The notes under the pieces were generated by a model, which was not told where the DNA came from, did no database searches, and saw nothing but the letters and a program-made list of their open reading frames with translations. Made by a program: the position numbers and the translations under genes. 64,000 nucleotides of DNA, from positions 4,774,001 through 4,838,000 of the forward strand of contig NC_026503.1 of assembly GCF_000182925.2 (NCBI RefSeq), read 5' to 3'. This DNA is from Neurospora crassa OR74A (lineage: Eukaryota; Ascomycota; Sordariomycetes; Sordariales; Sordariaceae). Of the stretch, positions 21,816-34,939 are shown piece by piece (the first letter of the stretch is position 1; each line of letters opens with the position of its first letter).

Positions 21816-24800
21816 GTTGTCGCTGTCTCTCGTTTGTTTGCAGTTTCTTTGAGTAAATGTTTTGTGACAGCGGTGTTGACTTGCTTGTAAAGTTGAAAGG
21901 AGGTGCACGAAAAAAAACATCAAAGAAAGCAAAGAGGATTTAAACTATACTAACCCACTTCGGCGGTCGCTGTCCACATCAGCCCGAAAGGCCCGCGCAG
22001 GGGGACTGTTCACATTACAGTCAGTCTTGGAGCAAACGAGGGCTATCGAGTGAAACCACTACAGCTGTACTAAGCACAGCCTTTCGTCCGATATTGTGAT
22101 AGCAGCCGGAGTGACGAGCGCTGGTTGGGACTGACCAAGTGGAGAGCATGGCGGCTCTTCAGTTCGAACGACCAGAAGGACAGGTTTTTGGTCGCCTGGA
22201 GGGGTCATTAGTATAACAGACAAACCGTGTATTTCCCTGGCCGAGTCATGCCAAACGCATATTGTATGGCAATCGCAACATTGCTCTTTTCAGAAAAGAA
22301 AAAAAAAAGAAAAAGAAAAAATATTCGCATAGGATGCAGATTCCTTGCGCAGCCTGGCACCAGGCACACATCGGATGGAAGTCGTTGAGATTAAGTTGTG
22401 AGGAAAGAGCCTCCCATTGGTGCAGCCAATCAAGGTTCTCCGGCGAATTGAATTTGGTAGGTGGTAGGGATCTTAAGCTGCAAGTACAGGGATATGGATG
22501 GAACCAAGTGGAGTCGCCCCTCGTTGCACAATAGCACAATAGGAACGATCGCTCTGAATAGGATTACGCCTGTCCGTGCACTGTGTCGCTCCTTCACCGA
22601 TAATACCGAGATAGTTGCTCAGCCAAAAGTGACATAGGGGAAGGCGCTATCCCCTTATGGGCGAGGACCTGGGCTGTCACTTGTTTTTGGAGCTGTCCCT
22701 GCTCCTGCCCCCAGTGGCCAGTCCAGTGCTTTCATGACCATCTGAAAGACTCCTGCCCGCCCATGCTCGCCTATTTTGTTCCGTTCTCTGCTGTTTCCCT
22801 TGATCCCTCGCTGTGATCAAAGAAATTCTTTGTTATGACATCTCAAACTGAATCTTTGTTGACATATGTACAACGTACCGTGACCCCTCCTGCGTAACTG
22901 TCATGGACTGCTGCTTCACTCGTTCACTTCTGTCCGCTGTGCATAAACAGCGAGCCTATGCGCGAAGTCAATTGCTGCACGCATCGAGGACCCACTACGC
23001 CGACGGAATTTACCGATGGACGCCCCCTCATGACCCTGGCCATCCCATCTCTTTCCCTTGTGCGTGGAGAGGTTCTGCAAGCGCACGAAAATGGCCAGCA
23101 ACTGTCGGTTTGTTTACCCAAACGGCAGCGAGGTGTCCACCCTCCCATCGAGCCCGCCGCATCCCAACCTGGGTAGCAGTGAGAGTTGGAGGGAAAGACA
23201 GCACCAGCCATCCGCCATCCACAACGTGTTTGTTGGCAGCCTCACTCACCATGGTGAGCGTGTCAGCTACGTGTGCGAGTTTGCCAGATAACCCCATGCA
23301 TGTTTTCCCCGGGCTCCCATGCACCACGCAGGGTAATGCCACCAGATCCATCCTTGGTGCCAACCATCAGTTCCCCCCGTCCTCGGACACCCATCGCCAG
23401 CCATAGGTGAAGCAATCACCAAGAGTGCCGTGGCGGCAGCCAAGCAACTGCCAACCCTTTCCCTGTTGACATTTCCTTTGCTGCCCCGGAGGCTAACAAA
23501 CACATGCCTGACTAGAGAGCCTGCATCCTCGCGCCACCGTGTCTCCCACCGCTCCCTGCTAAAGATGTCACGACCACAGCAGCGTCGAATGGCCATGACC
23601 CGTCCCAGTCCATGGATTGGCGCCGTTATCGCGAGCGAGCCCGTGGCCAGCCCGTGGCTAGGCCAGCCCAGGCATCCTCGATTATACTTCGCGAAATCAT
23701 GAAGCCGTCTGTCCATAACTCCTCGAGCTCATCGGTTGGGCAGCGCAACGATGCTCGCTATATCGGTTCATTCTCAACGGAGCGTGTCGCGACAGCATCC
23801 AGGAGATACAACGGCACCGATCCCCCAACCGCGATACTGAGAAACAAGACCGTTGCCAACCGTGGCCTCTCGACCATACTTTGCCAAGCACGTAGATTCT
23901 TTCCCCAACCGTTCGCTCTCATCGTTCGAGTCCCGCACTCCCGCTCCGTACGAACCTCCATCCCGAGGAGACCGTCCTGGAGCCCGTGAAGAACAAAGTG
24001 CGAGACCCCCGACCGATCACCCCCATAGCGCGAGAATTTTCGTAACCAACCGTGGTGTCCTCGTTCATACCTCGACAAACAATAACAAAGAAGCATCTTC
24101 CCCATCGGCGTCCGAGCCGACCGTTCGGTTACCGTACCCTCGCTCCCTTCATCGCTCGATTCTGAGAAACTGTGATCGCGACCGTACCCGGAGAAGGAGC
24201 ACGCTCCAACCTCGCCATGCGCATGGCGCGACCATTACCGCTCATCCGAGACCAAGCCGATATACCTCAACACCGAGCGTTTTGACTCCGAGCCCGTTCA
24301 AGCCCGGGGTTCCCCCGTAAGGTTCGCGTCGAGGCGGAAGCGAAAGACAGAAACAAGTGTTGGGAGTAATGCATCCACAGATGAGGCAAAAGGAGGAATA
24401 TATACCCGAAGAGGTTTGGCTGGATAGAATCCACGCAAGGTCCAGGCAAGGATATTCCCGAAAGAGAAGGCGATTCTCGGGGACGGTGATGTTCGAAGAG
24501 GGGTTTACATGGACCTAGGGTGGACAAAGACTGGGCTGGGATGTCTCACAATCTAGGATTGGATCCATACCTCGCCTGGAGGGGCCATTCAGTGAGGACT
24601 TTTGCCAACAAAATACCTTCTGCGGGAGGGTTGTCTGGGCTGTGGCCTCGGCACCTTCCCGCGGTGAGCTGGAAGGAAACCCAGCTCCATTGCCTGCAGT
24701 GTTGTTATCGCAAGGCACCCTACGGTCTACCGGGGTGTCGGCGATAACATTACGAACCACCTCAGCCCGTGCCAGTCAGGGCTTATGCCCTGCCGGTCGG

Positions 24801-25502
24801 TATTTGAGAAGATTCTACACGAGCTAGGGAGTACCTCATACGTGCCGAGGGATGACGGGCTTATGACCAAAACTCCTTAGTGAGCCGTCGGGCAGACCGA
24901 CCAGTTCAGAAAGCGTTCGGGCGAAGACTTCTGTGCTAGAGCAAAAAAGGCGATGAAGAGTCTCGACAGCTGGTACACGACCGATCTATTAATGACGCGA
25001 AAGATACCCCCGATGTCGACCGACTAAGGGCAATTCACGAGACTATTACAAGTGTTAGCGGAGGAGCCTAAACCGAGTGAGGGTAGACAAATACCAGACT
25101 GGGCTCAGTCTAGCGATCTGGGCATGGATCGCAGGAAAGAGAAGGATCAAAACTCGACAACTGATACACGATCGACGCGGCCGATACGATCCCATCCGAG
25201 CGATCCCAGCGATTCCAACGATTTGAACAATTGAAGCGATTCTCGTGGCCTCTGCGACCAAAGCGATGCCAGCGAGAGAGATGACTGTTCCTGAGGAAAA
25301 CGTCGCGACCTAGATGCAAGCAGTATTGTCGGTGTAGCCCACTAACGAAAGATCAAGACAACCGAGGAGAGAAAGTGGAGGAGGAGATCGAGGGAGAGCC
25401 GATATGAATAGCGAGCCCGAGCTGACATTCAAGGCATGGGTTGCATCAAAGCAACGATGATACATACCGAGCTTTCGACGATTGAGGCAAAGAGCAAAAT
25501 CA

Positions 25503-25866
25503 ATGGATGCGCAGACGTGGGACATTTCCCGGCTGCCACGATTGAAACGGCCCTTACGAATAGTTCACGGGTACAATACCCGAGAACAGTACGTACACAG
25601 CGAGTGGAACTCGCAAAACCACGTCGTTTTCCATCAAGCTGATCAAAAGTACAGGTAGGTAGCTCTACGAAAACTCTAATACATAAAAAAGAAGAGAGCA
25701 AGGTCTGACTATTCGCAGCCTCATCGCCATCATCAAGTTCGCTAGCAGTTTGACTGGTATTCCCAAACCTGCTGTTGAAGGTTTCCAACCGTATAAGTCG
25801 AATAAATGTTTGGCCTCTCGCAAGATTCCGAACGAGTACAGAGTTCCAGACGTGGACTTCTACTGA
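25503..25866 (+). CDS. Candidate small two-exon gene, unknown
   Basis: ATG 25503 (MDAQTWDISRLPR) heads a frame of 50 codons plus two bases that ends at a GTAGGT donor (25655). A 64-base intron with a TCTGAC branch and TTCGCAG acceptor (ending 25718) restores the frame, which continues LIAIIKFASSLTG to TGA 25864-25866, about 100 residues. The splice makes a longer open frame than either exon alone, and that is the only support. No domain is recognised. It could be a fragment of a decayed gene. Confidence 0.35.
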
Positions 25867-28800
25867 ATGAAAGTCCCTTCCGTGGACAGTTGACTCTTTC
25901 CACAAGGACTTACGACATATGGAGTTTACAACGATGGACGGCGTCTCGGCATTTTCGGCCATGGATGTGGACGTGTACCTCCACGAACCACCGCGGATGA
26001 GTTATCGCTCCACATCCGTATGAGTCGGCCAAGACTAACAATCATCCTTTCCCTAGATCCAAACCATGATGACGACGAACTTTTCCCGAGGTGCAGGCCG
26101 TTCGCTAGTTGCGTCAACATCAATCAAGACGGACAGAACAATACAAGGCTGCTCATAGCAATGACCAAAAAGAGTTGGAGAGAAACAGGGAGCGTGAAGA
26201 TCCGACAAACTCGCCGCTCCAAGTACGGAGAGAAGGAGGTTCCAACACAGCATCGAGCCTTGAGCCTGGCTATCCAGGTACTGCCTTCCGTTACCTTACT
26301 TACGCCTATGCTTATCTTACGGCGTCGTTACAGGCCTCCCCTCATTGTCTCGCTTCCTAGCTCCCGGTATTCGGTACCACCGCTTGGCGCCTTGACCACC
26401 GCCGTTTCGTTCCTCGGCATCCGACCATTCGTACCAACCGACCGTTACTACCCACAACCACCGCCGATGCTCGTTGCCTTTCACTGAAGGCGCTCGGGTT
26501 CGGATCCGCAGCCACTACTGTTCCACCACTGCGCCCCGACCGATCCAACGCTCGACGACAACCGGTCATAGCCTTACCACCGTGCTTCCTCGGCTGCGGT
26601 GACGAACAAAAGACGGCGACGGCGTCCTTGACGTCTAGCGACATCGGGAGTCTTTTCCCGGCGAGACCGGAGCGCGTGGCGGAAGGGAATCTGGATACCG
26701 ACGCAGGAGAGACGTCGTACGGCAAGGGGTGATTGCGCTTGGGCTTCTGAGCGCTGAAACCAGCCCCACAGCTCTCCGACGAGAATAAGGGGGATCAACA
26801 TCCCCAGCACGGTTGCTCCCGGAGAAGCTCAAGCTAAGGGCCTGTCATAACTACGCCTCGTCTCTGAAGAACCTGCCCATCGTCGTTGGATATTGAACAA
26901 CTCGTCGTTGGAAAACCTCCATGAAGGTCAGATCAAGGCTGCCAGCTTCAAGGGGCCCTTTTTGGACGTCAAACGGTGGTTGTGAGACATCAAGGGCAGT
27001 GGTTCAACGTAGGGCAGTCGTTGATTGACGTCAAAAGGGAGTTATTCGATCCTGCCTCGGGTGGCAAGATCCCACGTCAAGCAGTGGCATTCCACTGTGG
27101 GTCAGCGACTGCTTCAACGCCATGCGATGGTTCGTTCCAACGACGGGTGAGGAGGACCTCAGCTGCTGTCGAACCGCAGATACCCAAGAGGAAGCCAAAA
27201 ACCAAACGCGAAAAGGAGGACAGCAGTCAGAACGTCCAGGTCCCCGGTTGGCAGAACCATGCAAGGTGACAACAGCCAGGGCACAAAAGCTGCGATATGC
27301 CGCTACCCGATAGAAGCACTGAAGGAGGCCAGAGATACGGATGCGAAGGGGAAAAGGGGGAGAAGAAGACAGCGTTATGAGGGAAGAAGGCCAGTCCTCT
27401 AATTTTGTGGGTGTTGCGGCGCACAACAAGCTAGAAAGGAGATGGACGAGCCCAGAAACATCTGGCGAAGACGACAATCCATGTCAGGGAGTTGCAAGCG
27501 ATGACTGCAAATTGGGTTATTACTGTCCTTCCGAACGTCTTGCAGGTCTTGCAGTTTCTGAACATGCAGCGGACGTTAGTGCCATGGGGATGACGTGGAA
27601 AACTGCGGCGGAGGATTTGACGGTTATTTGAAGGTTTAAGAGGTTAATGAGATCTTGGTTCATTTGTATCGTCGAAAATGGTTGATAGGCGGTCGTAGGA
27701 TGAGGATGCAAACATTGACTCAAGTCCAGAGCCCCTGACCAGTCATGTTGACTGCGCTGAGAGTCACTGCTTCCCTGGTTTCCTTTGCATTGTCACCTCC
27801 TATATTGATATGTACGTCATTTCTCTGCTGAGTCCTATGTAAAAGTCATCCCCCTGTTCTTTGCTTGCTTTTGCAGTTGCAATAACCCACGGCAGTCATT
27901 GATCACCAATATGCAGTGCCAGTGACAGGAAAGATATCCCCTACGCTGTTCCCTACCTCTAGGTACTCAATCCAGACAAACACCTAGTCTGGAGTTAAAC
28001 CCTCTATTGTTCTTCCATAATCTTACAACTCATTGCCTCCCGCTTCCTCCGTCGACTGTTCTCAGCAAGGGCCGCCCAATTTCCCACAAAGCGACTCCCA
28101 TCTTGCTCAGGGCAGCGAACAATGACCGAGTGTGTTGGCCCTGTGAACTCAAGACAGAGGTTGCCTTGCTAATGATCATGTCGTCCACTGGATCACAGCA
28201 TCGGTCTCAAAGATGACTGCCAATGACTCCTGAGGCTTCGTTGGCATCGTCTAGGGATTCGTGACTCTTGCGGCGCCGTCCAGTCCAAATACCAGTCCTT
28301 GGTGGCTATATCATGGCAGATCTCCCCCGCTCGTCGCCCCATGTGCTCCCTCCCTGGCCAGACTTTCTGGGATATGTCTAGTTCGGTCAATGTTGCTATA
28401 CCTTTATGCGGGTTACAGACGGCGGGGACCTCTTCGTACTGGCATAGCACTTAGACTGGGTCATCGTCGGGAAAAGTGCATATTGATGGAGACATCAACA
28501 TATTGTACATTCCTCCTAGTCCACGGCAAAGTCTGTTATGCTCGTGTGGATTAATTGTTGCTATCTCCCATCTCGCATGTCCTCCGCACCTCCTTCCCCA
28601 TCGGCAATTCGAGCCACCGTTCTCATCGACGTTGACTCGTGAATCCTCGTCCATACGGCGGGGGCTCGTTTGTGCCTTTGTAACTTTGGAAGCTTGCGGT
28701 CGCTTACAGCTGGATGAGCCACGGCACAAGCTGCTGTCTTCAAATGGGTCGTGGATGGTTGAACATCCCTCCTTCAGCTATTCAAGCTCGAAGGGCCACC

Positions 28801-29760
28801 ATCCATCCATACCATCAGTTGGGACCACAGAGAGTAACCACTAACAGCCTCGCAGACTCGGTCTAATCTCGAATGTATGATGGCGGAGGAGCGTACCAGA
28901 CTTCCGGTAGCATCGGTCGGCGGAGCGGTAGGTACGTTACCTTGGGGTAGAGGGAGAGGAAGAGGGCGTCATTCGGCGTTCGAGGAGGATTTCTTCGTAG
29001 TTCGTCCTTACTTCTGTTGTAATATGTAGGAGGAGTTAGCTATTGCGTTCCAAAGATGAGATAGAGTGGTACTGGTTCCTGCGTTCCACTCGTCGGAAAC
29101 TAGTGAAAATCCATGACCATCACGCCGTTGGCAAGTGTCATCCAAGTCGAGGACGTTGGTAGCGCGGCGGAATGTTCTTGTGAGCCACCGCTTCACGAAG
29201 CCATCAGCGAGGTAGATGGATGTTGGCGTTGCGTTCTTAACACTTCACTTGCGGAGGCGACCCTATACATGATCGTTCTTGCGCAGTTGCCACGGGGTAT
29301 GGTACCTGGTGCTTGGGCAGCGACGGCGAGACTCGGCGCTCCATTTGCAAAACTGCCGTTCTAACTTGCTCATCAGCTTCTCGTCGGTGAATCCTTTATG
29401 TTTCTCGGCTACTTACAACCTCTAGGCTCTGCGTTGCTGTGAGCTTGAGCTCTATCGTTGTGCCGGCTTGTCCGTGGCGCCGGCAATCTCTCGAGCTGAA
29501 GCAGGGCGCTGGACACCCTACGAAGGAGGAGGACAAAGGCGGTATCCGTTGGCGAAGTGGAAGCGGGTACCGAGGGTGGATTCTGCCGGCTTTGTTTGCT
29601 TGGTGAGACTTGGCTGCCTGGACAATAGGCGTCGGGTTGACTTGCTCAAGCGCGGCAAGCGCGCCTGCTGCCGAGGAAGGCGCGCTTGGGCGAGTGAGGT
29701 ATACTTGTACGAGGGACTTTGGGGTTTTCCGAGCTGCAGCTCCGTCCAGCTCCAATGAAT

Positions 29761-29832
29761 GCTTGGCGCTGTGGACTGTGGAAAGCAAGTCCCTGCCGCC
29801 CGCCTTCTCCCCTGCATGCCTTTCTTCCCGCG
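29761..29832 (+). repeat. Duplicated flank upstream of subfamily 3, copy 1
   Basis: The stretch starting TTGGCGCTGTGGACTGTG aligns with 32320-32397 (TTGGCGCTGCGGCCTGGG), including a later TCC-CTGCAT block. It lies about 0.7 kb before each of the two subfamily 3 genes, so the genes appear to have been duplicated with their upstream region. Confidence 0.5.
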
Positions 29833-30537
29833 GTGATGTTTTCTTTGTTACCGTAACCCAGAAACATCGTCTTTGTTACCCTTGTCCCCTCTTTGGCTCT
29901 GCTCCGAACAAAACACGAAGCGCCGACGAGCAGCGCATCGAACACCTTCATCGAGAAGCGCGGTCGAATCCCCCCCGGTGCTGCGCGACTGTTGCCACGA
30001 GACTCCCGCCTTACGCGAGGCAGCTGTGCATCCCCATCACTCCTCCGATACAGCGCCCGCCTTCAAGCAACCTCGAATCACCCGGACTGTACGGGGCGAC
30101 CTCTTTGCACGAATCATCATCGCCAACCGTGGCACGGTAGCTCATCCGAACGCTTGCAACCACGAAAGCCTCCATACAAGCCACGTTCCCGTTATCGGCC
30201 TGTATGACCAACGATCCATCGGCGTACGAGGTACAGGACGAATAATACTATTGTTGGGAAGAGCTTGCGAGCTACTCACGACGTCCCAAACTCGTCTTAG
30301 TCACCCATTCTTTGTCCTACCACATCGTAGCCTTCCGGGTAGAAAGACGCCGTCAAAACTCGGAAGCCACCACTCTCCCGACTCGCTTTGTTATCCCTGG
30401 TCTACATGATAAGCGAGCCAACGGAATTACTCGGCGTTTCCTAACCTGCAGGTAGGGCTGTCTTCTTTCAGAGGCGAACCACACACGAGATAGCTAACAG
30501 AGAATAACCACAGTGAGAACAGGACGTAGCTTCGACT

Positions 30538-31722
30538 ATGCGTTCTCAGGACGACGAGCCCTCGGGGCAAATCATGGCCACCACCACCGGCGAGCCGGCT
30601 CTTGGCGTCGCTGACCCTCACGCGACTCCGACGATCGAGCAAACTCCCACCGGCCGCACGAGGGACAGAACTCATAATCCCGACCGCCGTACTACTTTGT
30701 TGACTACTCGATTCGATACACCCATCAACGTCGACGAGTTTCGACCAGTTGATGCACATCCCCGCCAATTACCCAGTGGTGGGCTCGAGTCAAACATGAT
30801 CGGCGGCGCTTTGTTCAATGTCCCCCCAACGCGCCCCTTACCCTCGCCTACTTCGAGGCTTCTACCCCAATCCATACTTTCCGTACTACCCGCACCCATC
30901 ATTTCTGCACCCACAGACCATGAAGCTCCCCGTCTCGAGTCAGACCTCGCGGAGCCTGCTCTCCCCGATCCCGTTCTCCCCAGATATCTCTTGTTACATC
31001 CCATTACACTTGATCCGCTATTTCCGGAGCTGATTCCCCGGGACCCCCCTCTACAAGATACCGTTGTTCCGGAACGTGGCTATCAAGGAACCACTGCATT
31101 TGCTAATTGGTTTGCAGAGGAGGATGAATTGTTCCATCTCCGTTAAGAATCTCTTGAACCGCGTCCCGATGAGTTCTTTTCCCCTGACCCTCCTCGCCGG
31201 GATCGACTCATTTCCGTTCCCAATCAGACCGCTCCAGTCGAGCATGCTCCCGTCGAGTCAGCGTCAATGGAGCAAGCTCCAGTTGAAGCTCTTAATCCCG
31301 CACAGGCTCCCGCAGCTCAGCCGGCCCAATCTGACGCACCTCGTCCTCCTGTCATCATAACCGCGACCTGCAACTACTGCGGCGCTTTGGCTTAGGCGAC
31401 CACAGCCCGCCTCTGTTGGGGTCATTTGGAGGTTTTGCCAAGCGACGAAACTCGTCGCATCGTTGAGGAGCGGTATTCCAGGGGATATTATACTTGTACT
31501 GGCTGCATCAGAACTGAAATGCCCGTAGAAGGTCGACACTGCGAAAGTTGCAGACCAAAGGGGGCCAGGCAGCGCAAGAGGCGTAAGCAGGGTATCCCGG
31601 CAAAGCGTGCTGGGGGTGGAGGCTCCAAGAAAGGGGACGTGGGAAGTAGGAAGAAGAGGGATGGCAATGGGCGAGGAGGTCCCCCTGGTGCTGCCGGAGG
31701 GGTTTTGAGCGGCCGTGTCTAA
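30538..31722 (+). CDS. Two-zinc-site family, subfamily 3, internal UAG and an extra UAA
   Basis: ATG 30538 (MRSQDDEPSGQ) starts a Pro/Thr-rich N-terminus that runs to TAA 31144-31146. The same frame then continues with family-like sequence (EPRPDEFFSPDPP, APVE repeats) to TCNYCG (C-x2-C), ALA and TAG 31393-31395. After the TAG come LCWGHLEV (C-x2-H), YYTCTGCIRTEMPV...HCESCRPKG and a very basic tail (KRRKQGIPAKR, GGGGSKKG) to TAA 31720-31722. The TAA is unlike any other member. It may be a real nonsense change or be removed by a splice I could not identify. The neighbour at 33036 has no stop there. The hairpin at the TAG is weak (TGG/CCA). Confidence 0.6.
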
Positions 31723-32319
31723 AAGGCTGCTTGACCGACTACATTCCTGTCCGTTCACGTGCGCGCTGATTTGGAGTGTCGTTGAAGTCAAGGGCAATAT
31801 CCTATCGCGAATATCACAGGAACTTGGCCGGGAGGAGGGAACTGGGGCAGGATGACCGAGGAGTAGATAGCTTTGTCTTTAACACCGCGACCCCGAAGTT
31901 GTGCACAACAGCTACATTATGTAGCCGCATTCGATGAACGAGCGGGGACAGTCATGACACGCTCTTCTTCAAATAGCACGTATTTTGTAGAACTATAACA
32001 ATCTTCAACTCTAATTCCTTCTAAATTGACTACTCTCGTCTAGCGTGTGAATAGGTGTTCCATGATTTAGGGCAGTCGCTCGGCCGTTGACTGAATCTCT
32101 TTATACATATTCTATGGACGGCGTCTCGCAATGACCGGACATCGGAAAATTATGTTTTGACGAAACCGTTTTCTACTCCGACACCAGGCATGCCATCTAT
32201 ACTATCTATTTGTGGCTGATACATGATAGTGCCTGGCATACATATCGAGGCATGGCGCACGTAAAGTAGGGGGTTGGAAATATCTGAGTTTCGGCTGACC
32301 CCGTGTTCACATTCCAGAC

Positions 32320-32397
32320 GCTTGGCGCTGCGGCCTGGGTGAAAAGTAGGTCCCTTCCGCCTGTCGTCTCTCCTGCATAGGTATTCTTTCCCTCCGT
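32320..32397 (+). repeat. Duplicated flank upstream of subfamily 3, copy 2
   Basis: Partner of 29761-29832. Similarity is interrupted by small length differences. Confidence 0.5.
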
Positions 32398-33035
32398 TGG
32401 TCTTCAAACTCACCCAATTCTCCTAACTGCATCCGCCTTCTCCTCTCCCCATATCGGACATCCTGATTTCGAACACCGCACAGCGCGAGGCATCAACCAT
32501 CAGGCATTCCATCGGCGAATCGCAAAGCAACGCGCATTTGATCCTCGACGCAGGGAACTTGTGACCGTCCGGTGGACGTAGGCGAATCGAGCAGTCGCGC
32601 TCGGTCCGCGCTCAGTCCGCGCTCAGTCAAGCCGACTCGCGCACCATTTATCGATTCCTCATAGTAGGGCGCTGCCCTTTTTTCCGCCAAAAGTCATTCG
32701 TTGCATCAGCTGCAAGCACAGCCATCGGTTACAGCGCTTCCTGCCGAAGCACATGCTCAACTAGCTGCAACTCGCTCCTGCGGTCAACTACCTACCTAGT
32801 AAATGCCATCGAGGCCCCCCTCGCACCTCGCGTTGCAGAACCATCAAGCTTCCCATCGAGAAGACACACTACAACCTATCAAGTTCGCGACTCACACCTT
32901 TCACCTCCAGATTCGACCATTCGGTAGAACTCCCTTGCCACTTCCCTCGCTTCTGAAGTCCAAGCAATACATCGCTGTCGTCGCTCAATATCTTTCTCGG
33001 CTTGCCTTTTCTCGTGCCACGTGCAGCCACGCATT

Positions 33036-34569
33036 ATGGATGAGTCCAACAGCCGCTCCGCGCGTTTGAACTTTCAGGTATGATCGTTCCCCTACAGAAA
33101 CCCAGCACTGGCTGGAAACACCAGCTGACATGAAAACATGACAGGTCCCGGCGTTCGGAGGCCCGCCTGCCCGTCGCGACGCACGTTCCGGTCACATCAC
33201 ACTCGACAACATCAACGAGTCAGCTATCCACTCATACAACCTCGCATCAAACACATCAATCGATCATGCCGCTGGAGACATCCCTTCCGTTCAAGACACC
33301 CATTTGAGCACGCCTCCCGACAATCTCTCTTCTCAGCGCAACGATCTCACCGGTGGTAATCCCATCCTTGGCGGCTGGGAACTGAGTCTCTTTCACCGCT
33401 TGTCCCCAATCGTCTACGGACAAGGCGATACAGGTCCAAACGGAGGGCCGAGTGGTAGTATCCCCGTTCTTGCTGAAGGGGGACACGATGGAGAAATCGC
33501 TCCCGTCGCCATCCAACCTACTCGCCGTGAAGGGGTGGTTCTCCCTACAACTTCTTCGGCTGTTTCTCACGATGCTTTGCAACACCCTTCCCCGCAGTCT
33601 GTCGCCGGAGGTAGTGAACCTCTTGACTCGGACTTTGAAGTCTTCTTACCCTTTCCCTCTTTGCCACCTGGTGGCTGGGACGAGCAAGGCAACCCCATCT
33701 TGAACATCAATCCGTCTCAGCCGGCTCTTCTTCAACCTTCTTACTTCGAAGGAATCCCCGTTGAGGCAGTCATCTCCCAGCGTAATGCGCAGCCTATTCC
33801 TCAGCCTGCACTTCCTCAACCTGCCCTTGCTGAACCCATTGGCAGCGAGGAAATCTTTGCTGAGCAGAATCATGCTGAGTCAATCTCTTCCGACGCTACC
33901 CCTGGAGAACAGTCTTTTCAGGATTTTTTCGATGACGAGGAATTTCTAGAGCCTGGTCCGACATACTCTGAGATGTTTCCAGACCAGTTTTTCATTGCTG
34001 CACCCTCTGTTCCCATGCCAGCTCTAGTTGAGCCCGCGCATGCCATGGCTGTCAACCTCGAGCATACAACCACCACTTCTCCAGAGCGCGCCTCGGCGGG
34101 TGTCACTTCTTCTGGACATAATTCTACCAACGTGGCCTCTGTTCAGTCCGCCTCCAGTGAGCGGAACCGGAAACCCATCATCGTTGAGACCCAGTGCCAT
34201 GCTCCAGGATGCGATGCCAGGGCTTAGGAGGTCGGGGCCATCCTCTGCTTCGAGCACCTTAGGGTGTCACCTAGCGCCGAGATTCAACGGACGGTGAAAG
34301 AACGCCACGCGCGCGGGTACCACACTTGTACGGGGTGTCTTAAAACCGAAATGCCCGTACCTCGCAAGTATTGCGAAGTTAGATGCATGAAGAGGAGCAA
34401 GGCGCAGAATAAGCGTCGTAGAGAAGGAATCCCGGCCAAGCGCGCCGGCGGAGGTGGCTCCAAGAAGGGAAACGCCGGACCGCGCAAGAAGCGCGATGGT
34501 AACGGAAAGGGTCCGGGATCTGGAGCCGCCGGAGCCGTTCTAAGCGGCAGGGTCCAGAAAGCCGCTTGA
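33036..34569 (+). CDS. Two-zinc-site family, subfamily 3, with internal UAG
   Basis: ATG 33036 (MDESNSRSARLNFQ) is a 14-codon exon. The 67-base phase-0 intron (33078-33144) has GTATGA, CAGCTGAC and GACAG. The long Pro/Ser/Glu-rich exon includes QPALPQPALAEP and an acidic FFDDEEFLEPGP stretch. TQCHAPGC (C-x4-C) and DARA precede TAG 34225-34227 (374 residues). The frame continues LCFEHLRV (C-x2-H), YHTCTGCLKTEMPV...YCEVRC and a long basic tail with KRAGGGGSKKG to TGA 34567-34569 (488 residues). The last pair of site 2 is C-x3-C rather than C-x2-C. The Lys/Arg tail, which exists only in the extended form, resembles a nuclear localisation or nucleic-acid-binding tail (inference). Confidence 0.86.
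34206..34244 (+). promoter_or_regulatory. UAG hairpin of the gene at 33036
   Basis: AGGATG pairs with CATCCT around a 27-base loop that contains the TAG. Weaker inner GCC/GGC pairing is possible. Confidence 0.4.
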
Positions 34570-34939
34570 GACCTCCACATGCATCTCAAGCTTTTCTCGT
34601 CCATACGATCCGGTAGTACGTAAATATCAAGCCTTGGCCAGAAGGACATGCTTGCGTTTGTCTTCCTTCCTCTAGACGATGAATTGCTTGACTCAGAGAC
34701 GCTGGCTCGGTCAGGTGTGGCAGTTAACAAGACGATGAGACGTCTCCAGGGTTTTCGGGCTTGTTGTTCTTAGTGGCCCATTTTCCCCTATTTACACATC
34801 AGAGCCAACGACCTACATTCAGATCATGGAATCATACTAGGTAGCTGTTGTTTCGGTCTCTATAACCAAATACGATGCTGATTTCACAAAAAACATTGAT
34901 CCATACATTGTCTTATCTTGCATTCGTGACCTATATCGG

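Larger units (their letters stand above)
21816..30537. other. Gap in the array with weak small ORFs
   Basis: No family member or known domain was found in 8.7 kb. Two overlapping frames have coding-like composition but no recognisable product: 23612-23989 (MDWRRYRERARGQPV) and 23853-24320 (PYFAKHVDSF). An NRG-containing motif (VANRG, VTNRG, IANRG) recurs near 23855, 24040 and 30115 in similar surroundings, suggesting diverged repeats. A short intron-bearing candidate lies at 25503. One TACCTCTA motif lies at 27954. From 29761 a segment similar to 32320-32397 begins. Confidence 0.5.

Noticed and set aside
22246-24770. Overlapping ORFs in several frames as genes
   Set aside because: No domain, no consistent intron structure, overlap on both strands. 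Only composition suggests coding in two of them.
25934-26360. Second candidate gene after 25503 (MDGVSAFSAMDVDV) with an intron near 26018
   Set aside because: A GTATGA/GACTAAC/CCCTAG intron is attractive, but the resulting frame soon stops. The frame that looks coding (HQSRRTEQYKAAH) needs a different acceptor. Unresolved.
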